The notes under the pieces were generated by a model. That model made no database searches, was not told the origin of the DNA, and saw nothing but the letters and a program-made list of their open reading frames with translations. From Lentisphaeraceae bacterium (lineage in GTDB: Bacteria; Verrucomicrobiota; Kiritimatiellia; RFP12; UBA1067): a stretch of DNA of 11,993 nucleotides. The stretch covers positions 1-11,993 of the forward strand of contig SFPL01000050.1 in NCBI GenBank assembly GCA_004551905.1, given 5' to 3'. Both the position numbers and the translations under genes were made by a program. Below are positions 6,733 through 11,993 of this stretch, piece after piece (within the stretch, counting starts at the first letter, position 1; each line of letters begins with the position of its first letter).

Positions 6733-8415
6733 TTACCCGAGGGCGGGAACGCGCTCGGCGATGTTGCCGATGTGGCGGTTGACGTCGCGGATGCCGGCGA
6801 GGACGGTCAGGAAGGCCGTGTCGTTCGGGCGGTCGCCGGCCGCGTTGGCGAGCGTCTCCGAATACTGCCGCGACAGGGCCTTCGCCGCGCGCGTGACGGT
6901 GTCCTCGGTGACGGCCGGCGCGTGCTTGAGCGTGCCGCCCTTGCGCAGGACGTGGGTCGTCTCGTGCGCGAAGACGCGCAGCCGGGCGATGATGTCCGAC
7001 GTGGCCGCGAGGATGTCTTCGGACAGCCCCTGCCGCTGGATGCGCGCCGTCTTGCGGTAGATCTTGACGGCGATGTCGGAGATGCGCTCGGCGTCGTTCA
7101 CGCAGTGGACGAGCTCGGGCAGGGCCTGGGCCTGGCGCTCCGTGAGCTTGCGCTGCGAGATCGCGACGAGGTAGTCGCGGATGCGCGACTGCATCTCGTC
7201 GATTTCCCGCTCGGCGTTCTGGACGGACTCCTCGTCGACCGTCGCGCGTCCAAGGCAGTTGTTGAGCGCGACGGACGCGATCGTCCACGCGCGCCGCGTC
7301 ATGTCGCCGAGCGCGAGGCGCGCCGCGTGGAGCGCGAGCGCGGGCGCTTCGAGGAGATGCGGCTCCAGGGCCTGGACGCGCGCCGTCCGGTCGTCGCCGA
7401 TGAGGCGGGTGCAGAGCCGCGCGAGGAGCGGGATGAACGGCGTCTGGACGATGACGTTCGCGACATTGAAGATCGTGTGGGCCATCGCGACATGGCGTCC
7501 GGGCGTCTCGCCCGCGAAGCCGTTGCCGTCCGTGCAGAGATCGACGAGGTGATAGAACGCGGGCGCGGCGATGCCGTCGGCGTTCGTGAAGACGAGGCCG
7601 AAGCTGAGGAGGACGAGAATCGTGCCGAACACGTTGAAGAGCGCGTGCGCGAGGGCCGTGCGCCGCGCGTTCGCGTTGCCGCCGATCGCGGCGAGCGCCG
7701 CCGTGATGGTCGTGCCGATGTTGTCGCCGAGGACGATTGGAACGGCCGTCCAGAGCGAGATGACGCCCGTCTCGGCGAGGGCGATGGTGATGCCGATCGT
7801 GGCGGACGAGCTTTGGACGACCATCGTGCAGAGCGTCCCGACGGCCACGGCGCCGAGGACGGCGAGCGGCGGCAGGAAGCCGCTTGCGCCCGGCGTGCAG
7901 TCGAAGCGCGAGAAGAACGCGACGAATCGCGGCTCCTGCGCAAGGACCTTGAGCTCGTGCGACATGAACGTCATGCCGAAGAAAAGGAGCCCGAAGCCGA
8001 GGATTGTGCGCCAGACGCCGCGCGTGACGGTGCGCTTGGCCACCATGAGACCGAGGACGCCGAGCGTGACGGCCGGCAGGGCGAGGTCGTTGAGCTTGAG
8101 CGAGACGATCTGGCCCGTCACGGTCGTGCCGATGTTCGTGCCGAAGATGACGCCGATGGCCTGGCGGAGCGAGATCAGCCCCGCGTTCACGAAGCCGACC
8201 GTCATGACGCTCGTGGCGGACGAGCTTTGGATGAGCGCCGTCACGGCCGTGCCCGCGAGAATCGCGAAGATGCGGTTGCGGGTCATGTAGCCGAGCGCGG
8301 CCTTGAGCTTTTCGCCGGCCGTTTCCTTGAGGCCGTCGCTCATGAGGCCCATGCCGTAGACGAAGAGGGCGAGGCCGCCGAGCGCGGTGATCGTCAACTG
8401 GAGGTAGTTGGTCAT
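6733..8415 (-). CDS. Na+/phosphate cotransporter (NptA/PNaS family) with C-terminal PhoU-like domain
   Basis: A 560-residue inner-membrane protein that couples sodium entry to inorganic phosphate movement. The membrane half (about 1-340) contains the duplicated Na/Pi signature: QSSSATS at 63-69 and QSSSATI at 201-207, each followed by the partner motif (GTNIGTTVT at 92-100, GDNIGTTIT at 230-238). Residues about 355-560 are a hydrophilic helical region with PhoU-like features, which regulates transport in this family. Length is normal. The start at 8415 is supported by AAAGGAG 6 nt upstream, which overlaps the stop of the miniprotein gene in front. The PhoB/PhoR genes follow directly, consistent with phosphate-starvation control. 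The direction of transport (uptake or export) cannot be settled from sequence. Confidence 0.92.
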   Translation of the reverse strand: MTNYLQLTITALGGLALFVYGMGLMSDGLKETAGEKLKAALGYMTRNRIFAILAGTAVTALIQSSSATSVMTVGFVNAGLISLRQAIGVIFGTNIGTTVTGQIVSLKLNDLALPAVTLGVLGLMVAKRTVTRGVWRTILGFGLLFFGMTFMSHELKVLAQEPRFVAFFSRFDCTPGASGFLPPLAVLGAVAVGTLCTMVVQSSSATIGITIALAETGVISLWTAVPIVLGDNIGTTITAALAAIGGNANARRTALAHALFNVFGTILVLLSFGLVFTNADGIAAPAFYHLVDLCTDGNGFAGETPGRHVAMAHTIFNVANVIVQTPFIPLLARLCTRLIGDDRTARVQALEPHLLEAPALALHAARLALGDMTRRAWTIASVALNNCLGRATVDEESVQNAEREIDEMQSRIRDYLVAISQRKLTERQAQALPELVHCVNDAERISDIAVKIYRKTARIQRQGLSEDILAATSDIIARLRVFAHETTHVLRKGGTLKHAPAVTEDTVTRAAKALSRQYSETLANAAGDRPNDTAFLTVLAGIRDVNRHIGNIAERVPALG

Positions 8416-8425
8416 GTGCGCTCCT

Positions 8426-8524
8426 TTACGGCAGGTTGCCCATCAGGTAGTGCAGCAGATACAGGACCCCCACCGCCGCAAGCGCGGCGATGACCTCGAT
8501 TCGGGTTCGCAGTTCCTTTTCCAT
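8426..8524 (-). CDS. 32-residue single-span membrane miniprotein
   Basis: A small gene immediately before the Na/Pi transporter. The product has a charged N-terminus (MEKELRTRIE), one hydrophobic segment at about residues 11-28 (AALAAVGVLYLL core) and a short tail ending GNLP. Its TAA stop overlaps the transporter's ribosome binding site, leaving 10 nt between genes. AAGGAG lies 9 nt before the ATG at 8524. In-frame ATGs at 8551 and 8563 would add a lysine/glutamate-rich extension; 8551 has no Shine-Dalgarno and 8563 overlaps the -10 box. Topology by the positive-inside rule is N-terminus in the cytoplasm. I do not recognise a family. A role as a small regulatory or assembly subunit of the transporter is inferred from position alone. 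Confidence 0.6.
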   Translation of the reverse strand: MEKELRTRIEVIAALAAVGVLYLLHYLMGNLP

Positions 8525-8561
8525 GCGCTTCTTCTCCTTTCTCTCCTTCATTTCGCTGCGC

Positions 8562-8570
8562 ATTATCGCA
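8562..8570 (-). promoter_or_regulatory. Extended -10 promoter element upstream of the phosphate operon
   Basis: TGCGATAAT on the minus strand matches an extended -10 (TG, one base, then a hexamer differing from TATAAT at one position). Transcription would begin near 8555, giving a leader of about 30 nt before the miniprotein ATG at 8524. The -35 position falls within the 11-nt repeat array and has no good hexamer, as expected for an activator-dependent promoter. Confidence 0.5.
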
Positions 8571-8571
8571 A

Positions 8572-8615
8572 ACGAACATGAGGAACGGATAAGAAGCGCG
8601 TTAGGATTTCGTTAG
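8572..8615 (-). promoter_or_regulatory. Candidate Pho box: four 11-nt direct repeats
   Basis: Read on the minus strand, four consecutive 11-nt units begin CTAACG (8615), CTAACG (8604), CTTATC (8593) and CTCATG (8582). The first two share an identical hexamer; the last two are degenerate. The array ends 4 nt before the -10. PhoB-family regulators bind 11-bp-spaced direct repeats that replace the -35 box, and E. coli Pho boxes also begin CT. Activation by the phoB product encoded downstream is inferred. Confidence 0.5.
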
Positions 8616-8809
8616 AATTTGGAGCAGGGCTTCGGCCGCGGGCCTAAGCGGGCCTAAGAGGGACCCCAGTGAATACAGTCAGATCACGCCCTGCCACTAC
8701 GGATGGTCGTGGATGCGCCTTCAAACTGAATCACCATGCGCCTCGGCAATGAAACGGTGGCTACCGCCTGGCGGACGCCCCCGTTTTTCGTTGGCTGATC
8801 GGATTCGCC
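8616..8809. other. Intergenic region without a recognisable gene
   Basis: This stretch lies between the kduD stop and the Pho-box array. It holds the GGCCTAAG repeat (8641-8662), an imperfect hairpin (CCACTAC at 8694-8700 with GTCGTGG at 8706-8712) without a T run, a direct repeat ATGCGCCT at 8713 and 8735, and a G+C-rich palindrome CCGCCTGGCGG (8764-8774). I see no convincing coding frame, RNA gene or terminator. The 3' end of the uronate mRNA should fall here. Confidence 0.4.
8641..8662. repeat. Tandem 10-mer GGCCTAAGCG / GGCCTAAGAG
   Basis: Two adjacent 10-mers differing at one base, followed by GG. The second copy plus GG gives the 12-mer found again at 4821-4832. Function unknown. Confidence 0.6.
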
Positions 8810-9574
8810 TTAGCGGGCGAGCCAGCCGCCGTCGCAGGCGTAGGTGTAGCCCGTCATGTAGTCCGACGCCGGCGCGGCGAGGAACACGCAGATGCCCTTG
8901 AGGTCGTCCGGGGTGCCCCAGCGGCCCGCGGGGATGCGGTCGAGGATCGCCTTGTTGCGTTTCTTGTCCGCACGGATCGGCGCGGTGTTCGCCGTCGCGA
9001 TGTAGCCCGGGGCGATCGCGTTGACGCAGATGCCGTCCTTCGAGAGCTCGTTGGCCATGAGCATCGTGAGGGACTTGATGCCGCCCTTGGAGGCCGCATA
9101 GCCCGGGACGAGGATGCCGCCCTGGAACGAGAGCATCGAGGCGATGTTGATGATCTTGCCGCCCTTGCCCTGCTTCTGCATCTGGCGGACGACGGCCTGC
9201 GAGAGGAAGAACGGGGTCGAGAGGTTGATCGCGATCACGTCGTTCCAGTTCTTCGCACTGTGCTCGGCGAACGGCTCGCGGCGGATGATGCCCGCATTGT
9301 TGACGAGGATGTCGACCTTCTTGAACGTCTTCACGACCTTCGCGACGATCTTTGGGGCCTCCTTCTCGCCCTTCGAGAGATCGGCCTTGATGCCGATCGT
9401 CTTGCGGCCGAGCTTTTCGATGGCGGCTATGGTCTCGTCCATGTCGATGACGTCGACAATCGCGACATCCGCGCCCGCTTCCGCGAGGCCGACGGCATAC
9501 GCCTGGCCGATACCGCGGCCCGCACCCGTGACAATGGCAACCTTGCCGTCCAGCTTGAACTGATCGAGAATCAT
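8810..9574 (-). CDS. kduD: 2-dehydro-3-deoxy-D-gluconate 5-dehydrogenase (KduD), SDR family
   Basis: A 254-residue cytosolic short-chain dehydrogenase that reduces 3-deoxy-D-glycero-2,5-hexodiulosonate to 2-keto-3-deoxygluconate with NAD(P)H, the step after KduI in unsaturated uronate catabolism. It shows the Rossmann motif TGAGRGIG (16-23), NNAG (92-95), catalytic Ser146, Tyr159 and Lys163 (YAASK), and the KduD-like N-terminus FKLDGKVAIVTG. Length matches E. coli KduD (253). The open frame continues upstream to 9772, but AAGGAG lies 6 nt before the ATG at 9574 and the extra part overlaps kduI, so 9574 is the start. It follows kduI by 47 nt. Another SDR specificity is possible on sequence alone; the kduI neighbour makes KduD likely. 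Confidence 0.9.
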   Translation of the reverse strand: MILDQFKLDGKVAIVTGAGRGIGQAYAVGLAEAGADVAIVDVIDMDETIAAIEKLGRKTIGIKADLSKGEKEAPKIVAKVVKTFKKVDILVNNAGIIRREPFAEHSAKNWNDVIAINLSTPFFLSQAVVRQMQKQGKGGKIINIASMLSFQGGILVPGYAASKGGIKSLTMLMANELSKDGICVNAIAPGYIATANTAPIRADKKRNKAILDRIPAGRWGTPDDLKGICVFLAAPASDYMTGYTYACDGGWLAR

Positions 9575-9621
9575 GTCATTCTCCTTATTGTTTGATTGAT
9601 TCGAATTGCCCGACACCCCGC

Positions 9622-10560
9622 TCAGCGCATCTCGAGGACGCCAACTTTGTCCATGTCGCCGTAGTCGAGGTTCTCGCCGGCCATGCCCCAGATGAACATG
9701 TAGTTCGAGGTGCCGGCGGCGGAATGGACGCTCCACTCGGGCGAGGTGATCGCTTGTTCGTTGTGGAGCCACACGAGACGCTGCTCCTGCGGACGGCCCA
9801 TCTGGTGGCAGATTGCCTGGCCTTCAGGGACGTTGAAGTAGAAGTAGGCCTCCATGCGGCGGTTGTGCGTGTGCTGCGGCATCGTATTCCACACGCTGCC
9901 CTCCTCGAGCTCTGTGAGGCCGACCTGCAGCTGGTTGCAGCCGCCGCCCGGCTTCTTCGCGAGCACCTTCTGAACGATGAGCTGGTTGATGCAGCGCGCG
10001 TTCGACTCCTTGAGCGAGCCCGCCTTGATGAAGTTGCCGATCGTGTAGCCCGGCTTCGTGCACTTCTGGTCGGACGTGATGCGCTGGGTGACGTACGCCT
10101 TGTACGCCGGCGCCGAGTTGAGGTAGAACTTCGACGGATTCTTCGGATCCAGCGACTTGAACGTCACCTTCTTCTTGCCGCAGCCGACGTAGAGCGCTTC
10201 CTTGAACGCGAGCTCGTAGTCCTCGCCGTCCACCGTCACGACACCCGTGCCGCCGACGTTGATGACGCCGAGTTCGCGGCGGTCGAGGAAGTTGTCGGAC
10301 TTGAGCTCGAGGAACGAGTCGAGGTCGAGTGCCTTGGTAACGGGCATCGCGCCGCCGTAGACGAGACGGTCGTACATCGAGTACGTCACGTTGATCTCGT
10401 CCGGAGCCATGACCTTCTCCATCACGAAGCGGTCGCGGATCTTCGTCGTGTCATACGACTTGAAGTCGTCCGGATGAACGGCAGTCTGGACCTTGTAGTT
10501 GACTTCGGTCGCACCACAGGCCATCGCCGCCAGCGCGAAACCAAACACGAGTTTCTTCAT
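9622..10560 (-). CDS. kduI: 5-keto-4-deoxyuronate isomerase (KduI) with an N-terminal signal peptide
   Basis: Isomerises 5-keto-4-deoxyuronate (4-deoxy-L-threo-5-hexosulose uronate) to 3-deoxy-D-glycero-2,5-hexodiulosonate after lyase cleavage of pectin-like polymers. It is a cupin-fold zinc enzyme. The metal ligands seem intact: His230 and His232 in MPQHTH, Glu237 and His279, with spacing identical to E. coli His196/His198/Glu203/His245. The 312-residue product exceeds E. coli KduI (278) mainly by a 19-residue N-terminal extension (MKKLVFGFALAAMACGATE) with the charge, hydrophobic core and small-residue end of a signal peptide. Alignment to the usual KduI begins at VNYKVQTAVHP. AAAGGA 9 nt upstream supports the ATG at 10560; the frame is open to 10602 but that part has no such support. 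ATG overlaps the DUF4861 stop (ATGA). Usual KduI is cytosolic, so export is odd. Confidence 0.93.
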   Translation of the reverse strand: MKKLVFGFALAAMACGATEVNYKVQTAVHPDDFKSYDTTKIRDRFVMEKVMAPDEINVTYSMYDRLVYGGAMPVTKALDLDSFLELKSDNFLDRRELGVINVGGTGVVTVDGEDYELAFKEALYVGCGKKKVTFKSLDPKNPSKFYLNSAPAYKAYVTQRITSDQKCTKPGYTIGNFIKAGSLKESNARCINQLIVQKVLAKKPGGGCNQLQVGLTELEEGSVWNTMPQHTHNRRMEAYFYFNVPEGQAICHQMGRPQEQRLVWLHNEQAITSPEWSVHSAAGTSNYMFIWGMAGENLDYGDMDKVGVLEMR

Positions 10561-11414
10561 TTTTCGATTTCCTTTCTGAAAGTGAGAACGCAATCCTTCC
10601 ACTGCTCCGCCGTCGTGATTTCGCCGGCCTTCGACCAGGCGCAGCCCGCGTAGTAGGTGAAGGAGTTCTTCTTGAGCGTCATGACGCGGCAGTTCATGTG
10701 GTCCGTCTTGAACGCGACGTCCTTCGCATCCTTCGGATCAAGGATGATTGCCGTTGCGGTCGAGCCCTCGACGTCGTTCTTCGGATCCTCGAAGATCGAC
10801 ACGATGCCGAGCTTCTCATCCTCGAAGACGCTGCCGTGATGGTCGCGCGCCGGCTCGAGGTCGAGTCCGGGACCGACCGCAAAACCGCCGTGGTAGTTCT
10901 TCTCGAACGTGACCTCGTTCTTGAAGAACCGCTTGCCCTGCTCAAGCGTGATGTGATACGTCATCTTCCCCATCGCGGAGAAGGCCGGATAAACGAGCTT
11001 GAACTCGACCTTCTCGGGCGTGTTGACGAGAATCTCGCTCGTCTCCCAGTCAGGATACGTCTTCCACTCGCCGTCGCCCCAGAGCGCGACCGCCCCGCAG
11101 CCGCGACCCGCCCCGACCGTGTAGTTGTCGAGGAGGCCGTGCGTCACGGTCGTGTGCCAGTTGCCGACCGGTCCGAGACGCTTGCGCAGGAGATCCCCCA
11201 CCGAGGCCGCGCCCCGCATCTTGTTGAAGATATCGAGTCCCGACCACTTGTGAAATTCGCCCGGACCGTACGCCCGCATGCCGAACTTGTCATTCTCCCA
11301 CCAGAAGTCGTTCTCCCGCTCCGGGGCCACCCCGCAGCCGCAAGCGGCAAATGCAGAGGCAAATGCAGAATGAAAAATGAAAAATGAAAAATTTAGGATA
11401 AGCAGCTTTTTCAT
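10557..11414 (-). CDS. Secreted DUF4861-family protein
   Basis: A 285-residue exported protein of a family common in polysaccharide-lyase loci, biochemical role unknown to me. Residues 1-24 are a signal peptide (possibly a lipoprotein signal with Cys25, though FAAC is a poor lipobox). The mature part starts with the family-like PERENDFWWENDKFGMRAYGP (31-51) and contains VGAGRGCGAVALW (100-112), then a beta-rich region to the end. The stop codon overlaps the kduI start by 4 nt (ATGA), implying translational coupling and related function. AGGAG occurs twice upstream; the copy 9 nt before ATG is the likelier ribosome binding site. The signal peptide is encoded by tandem repeats (11346-11390). 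The family call is from memory of conserved patterns. Confidence 0.8.
   Translation of the reverse strand: MKKLLILNFSFFIFHSAFASAFAACGCGVAPERENDFWWENDKFGMRAYGPGEFHKWSGLDIFNKMRGAASVGDLLRKRLGPVGNWHTTVTHGLLDNYTVGAGRGCGAVALWGDGEWKTYPDWETSEILVNTPEKVEFKLVYPAFSAMGKMTYHITLEQGKRFFKNEVTFEKNYHGGFAVGPGLDLEPARDHHGSVFEDEKLGIVSIFEDPKNDVEGSTATAIILDPKDAKDVAFKTDHMNCRVMTLKKNSFTYYAGCAWSKAGEITTAEQWKDCVLTFRKEIEK
11346..11390. repeat. Two tandem repeats within the DUF4861 signal peptide
   Basis: On the plus strand, GGCAAATGCAGA occurs twice in tandem (11346-11369, perfect), directly followed by three tandem ATGAAAA units (11370-11390, perfect). On the coding strand these give SAFASAFA and FSFFIFH, that is, most of the hydrophobic core of the signal peptide. 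The 7-nt unit is not a multiple of three, so gain or loss of a copy would shift the frame. Confidence 0.85.
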
Positions 11415-11439
11415 GACTCCTGTCTCCTGTCGCCCGGCC

Positions 11440-11760
11440 TCACTGGACCTTCCGAATCCGCTTCCAGTTCACGAAGCACATCCCAGCAGCCAGGGCACCC
11501 GCACCGATGGCACCGATCCACTTGAAGGACACGGTGAGGTGGTAGATGAGCCAGCACCAGAGCGCGGACCCGAGGTTGTGGGCTCCATTCGTCAGAAGCC
11601 CCGTTACGACACCAAGTCCGACGAACCCGACGCCAACAAGGAGACCCGACCTAAGCGCCTTGGAGAACTTGATTCCGATCAACGTGCCGAGGATCGTGAA
11701 GATGACGGGCATCATCACGCTGGCCCCGAGACCGATCACATAGGCAAAGACTTCTTTCAT
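11440..11760 (-). CDS. Miniature galactitol-type PTS EIIC-like protein (apparent in-frame internal deletion)
   Basis: A 106-residue membrane protein. Residues 1-56 closely resemble the N-terminus of EIIC-GAT permeases such as GatC (GLGASVMMPVIFTI, SGLLVGVGFVGLGVVTGLL). Residues about 66-106 (LWCWLIYHL, then a hydrophobic span and FVNWKRIR) resemble the extreme C-terminus of GatC (TWLLIQV, then IFMTWRRAR). The roughly 340 residues between, with the substrate pore, are absent; normal length is about 450. It cannot be a working permease alone. Either it is a decayed gene held in frame, or a short membrane protein kept for another role. It starts the uronate operon: the DUF4861 gene follows after 25 nt. 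AGGA lies 9 nt before ATG. GatC comparisons are from memory. Confidence 0.55.
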   Translation of the reverse strand: MKEVFAYVIGLGASVMMPVIFTILGTLIGIKFSKALRSGLLVGVGFVGLGVVTGLLTNGAHNLGSALWCWLIYHLTVSFKWIGAIGAGALAAGMCFVNWKRIRKVQ

Positions 11761-11772
11761 GGAATCGATTCC
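11761..11772. promoter_or_regulatory. 12-bp perfect palindrome abutting the first operon start codon
   Basis: GGAATCGATTCC is perfectly self-complementary, ends immediately before the ATG at 11760 and overlaps the AGGA ribosome binding site. It could be an operator half-site pair or simply chance; no tested regulator motif is recognised. Confidence 0.35.
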
Positions 11773-11800
11773 TACTTGGAAATTGCAGGGTCAGAGTTTG

Positions 11801-11993
11801 TTAATACCTCCGGGCTGCTGCGCAGGGGGATACGAATTCCTCGACCCGGCGCAGCAGCTCAATCGCCCGCGTCTTCTCGTCGTCATCGAGAAAAAACGCC
11901 TGATGTGCACCACGCATAGCGCCTCGCTTCGCGAGCAGCCTAACGGCTGGTGGATATAGCCGACTAATCAGGTGGTAGCATCGGCAATTCTCT
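11801..11993 (-). pseudogene. REP-associated tyrosine transposase (RAYT)-like fragment
   Basis: An open minus-strand frame enters from the window edge and ends at a TAA at 11801. It reads NCRCYHLISR, then a 16-19-residue unrelated stretch, then HQAFFLDDDEKTRAIELLRR and VEEF, then a short unrelated tail VSPCAAARRY. The first and third parts match, from memory, the N-terminal region of Y1/RAYT transposases (HLISR, then FFLDDDEK, then a helix ending in EEF). The catalytic HFH and Tyr parts are absent, since similarity stops at GAATTC (11834-11839). The fragment is thus broken downstream and carries a palindromic segment inside. AAACTCTGACCC lies just beyond its end (minus strand, about 11799-11788) and may be an element edge. 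It is possibly a remnant that once carried neighbouring repeats. Confidence 0.5.
11908..11952. repeat. Imperfect REP-like palindromic element in the transposase fragment
   Basis: The outer arms CACCA (11908-11912) and TGGTG (11948-11952), extended by GC/GC across one bulged base, enclose a hairpin CTCGC-TTC-GCGAG (11923-11935). An alternative hairpin AGCC-TAAC-GGCT (11937-11948) shares the 3' arm. It coincides with the part of the reading frame that does not match the transposase family, and leaves the frame open. Confidence 0.45.

Noticed and set aside
6772..8493. 573-residue plus-strand open frame opposite the Na/Pi transporter
   Set aside because: Arginine/glutamate/aspartate-rich low-complexity translation with no domain, lying antisense to a clearly conserved transporter; an artefact of high G+C codon use.
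8713..8901. 62-residue plus-strand open frame after kduD
   Set aside because: Arginine/serine-rich, half of it antisense to kduD, with no ribosome binding site or motif.
9575..9772. N-terminal extension of kduD
   Set aside because: Overlaps the kduI coding end and lacks family similarity; the ATG at 9574 has a well-spaced AAGGAG and gives the normal KduD length.
9592..10653. 353-residue plus-strand open frame opposite kduI
   Set aside because: Antisense shadow of a confident KduI.
11908..11952. Integron attC site (GCCTAAC fits the R'' core consensus)
   Set aside because: No matching GTTRRRY partner at the other end, no cassette or integrase, and the reading frame on both sides fits a transposase.
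11916..11960. ATAGC direct repeats (11916-11920 and 11956-11960) as a target-site duplication around the palindrome
   Set aside because: They are 40 nt apart; removing one copy plus the insert would shift the transposase frame, so they do not restore an intact gene.

Overview
The window is a high-G+C bacterial chromosome segment in which every convincing gene lies on the minus strand, so transcription runs from base 11993 towards base 1. No rRNA, tRNA or CRISPR was seen. Secreted glycoside hydrolases, a DUF4861–KduI–KduD uronate cluster, a fragment that looks like a REP-associated transposase, and TATAAT boxes set just before start codons suggest a polysaccharide-degrading gut or rumen bacterium. 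The PVC superphylum (Verrucomicrobiota/Kiritimatiellota/Lentisphaerota) is my best guess. This is inference from gene content only.

Layout in transcription order: (1) 11801-11993, a broken RAYT-like transposase fragment carrying a palindromic segment. (2) 11760-8810, a uronate operon: a 106-residue protein that looks like the two ends of a galactitol-type PTS EIIC joined together, a secreted DUF4861 protein, a KduI isomerase with an unusual signal peptide, and a cytosolic KduD dehydrogenase. (3) 8616-8809, an intergenic stretch with a short repeat and no recognisable gene. (4) 8615-4840, a phosphate block: an 11-nt-periodic direct-repeat array resembling a Pho box, a -10 element, a 32-residue membrane miniprotein, a Na+/phosphate cotransporter with a PhoU-like tail, a PhoB-type response regulator and a PhoR-type sensor kinase. 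(5) 4769-825, two secreted glycoside hydrolases: an 800-residue GH106-like protein and a GH13 alpha-amylase-family protein. (6) 787-1, the start of a type I restriction-modification methyltransferase (HsdM) of clearly lower G+C content, running off the window edge.

How they fit: KduI and KduD are consecutive steps (5-keto-4-deoxyuronate to 3-deoxy-D-glycero-2,5-hexodiulosonate to 2-keto-3-deoxygluconate) in the use of unsaturated uronates released by polysaccharide lyases. DUF4861 proteins commonly sit in such loci. The phosphate block forms a plausible closed circuit in which PhoR senses, PhoB binds the repeat array and the Na/Pi transporter imports. The glycoside hydrolases would supply sugars from plant or host glycans.

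Most noteworthy: the exported form of KduI, the internally deleted EIIC, the candidate Pho box, two leaderless-type promoters with identical spacing (TATAAT, 7 nt, ATG), the membrane miniprotein, and repeat-built sequence inside coding regions. I did not find a clear-cut wholly new system; the exported KduI/DUF4861 pair is the closest candidate.
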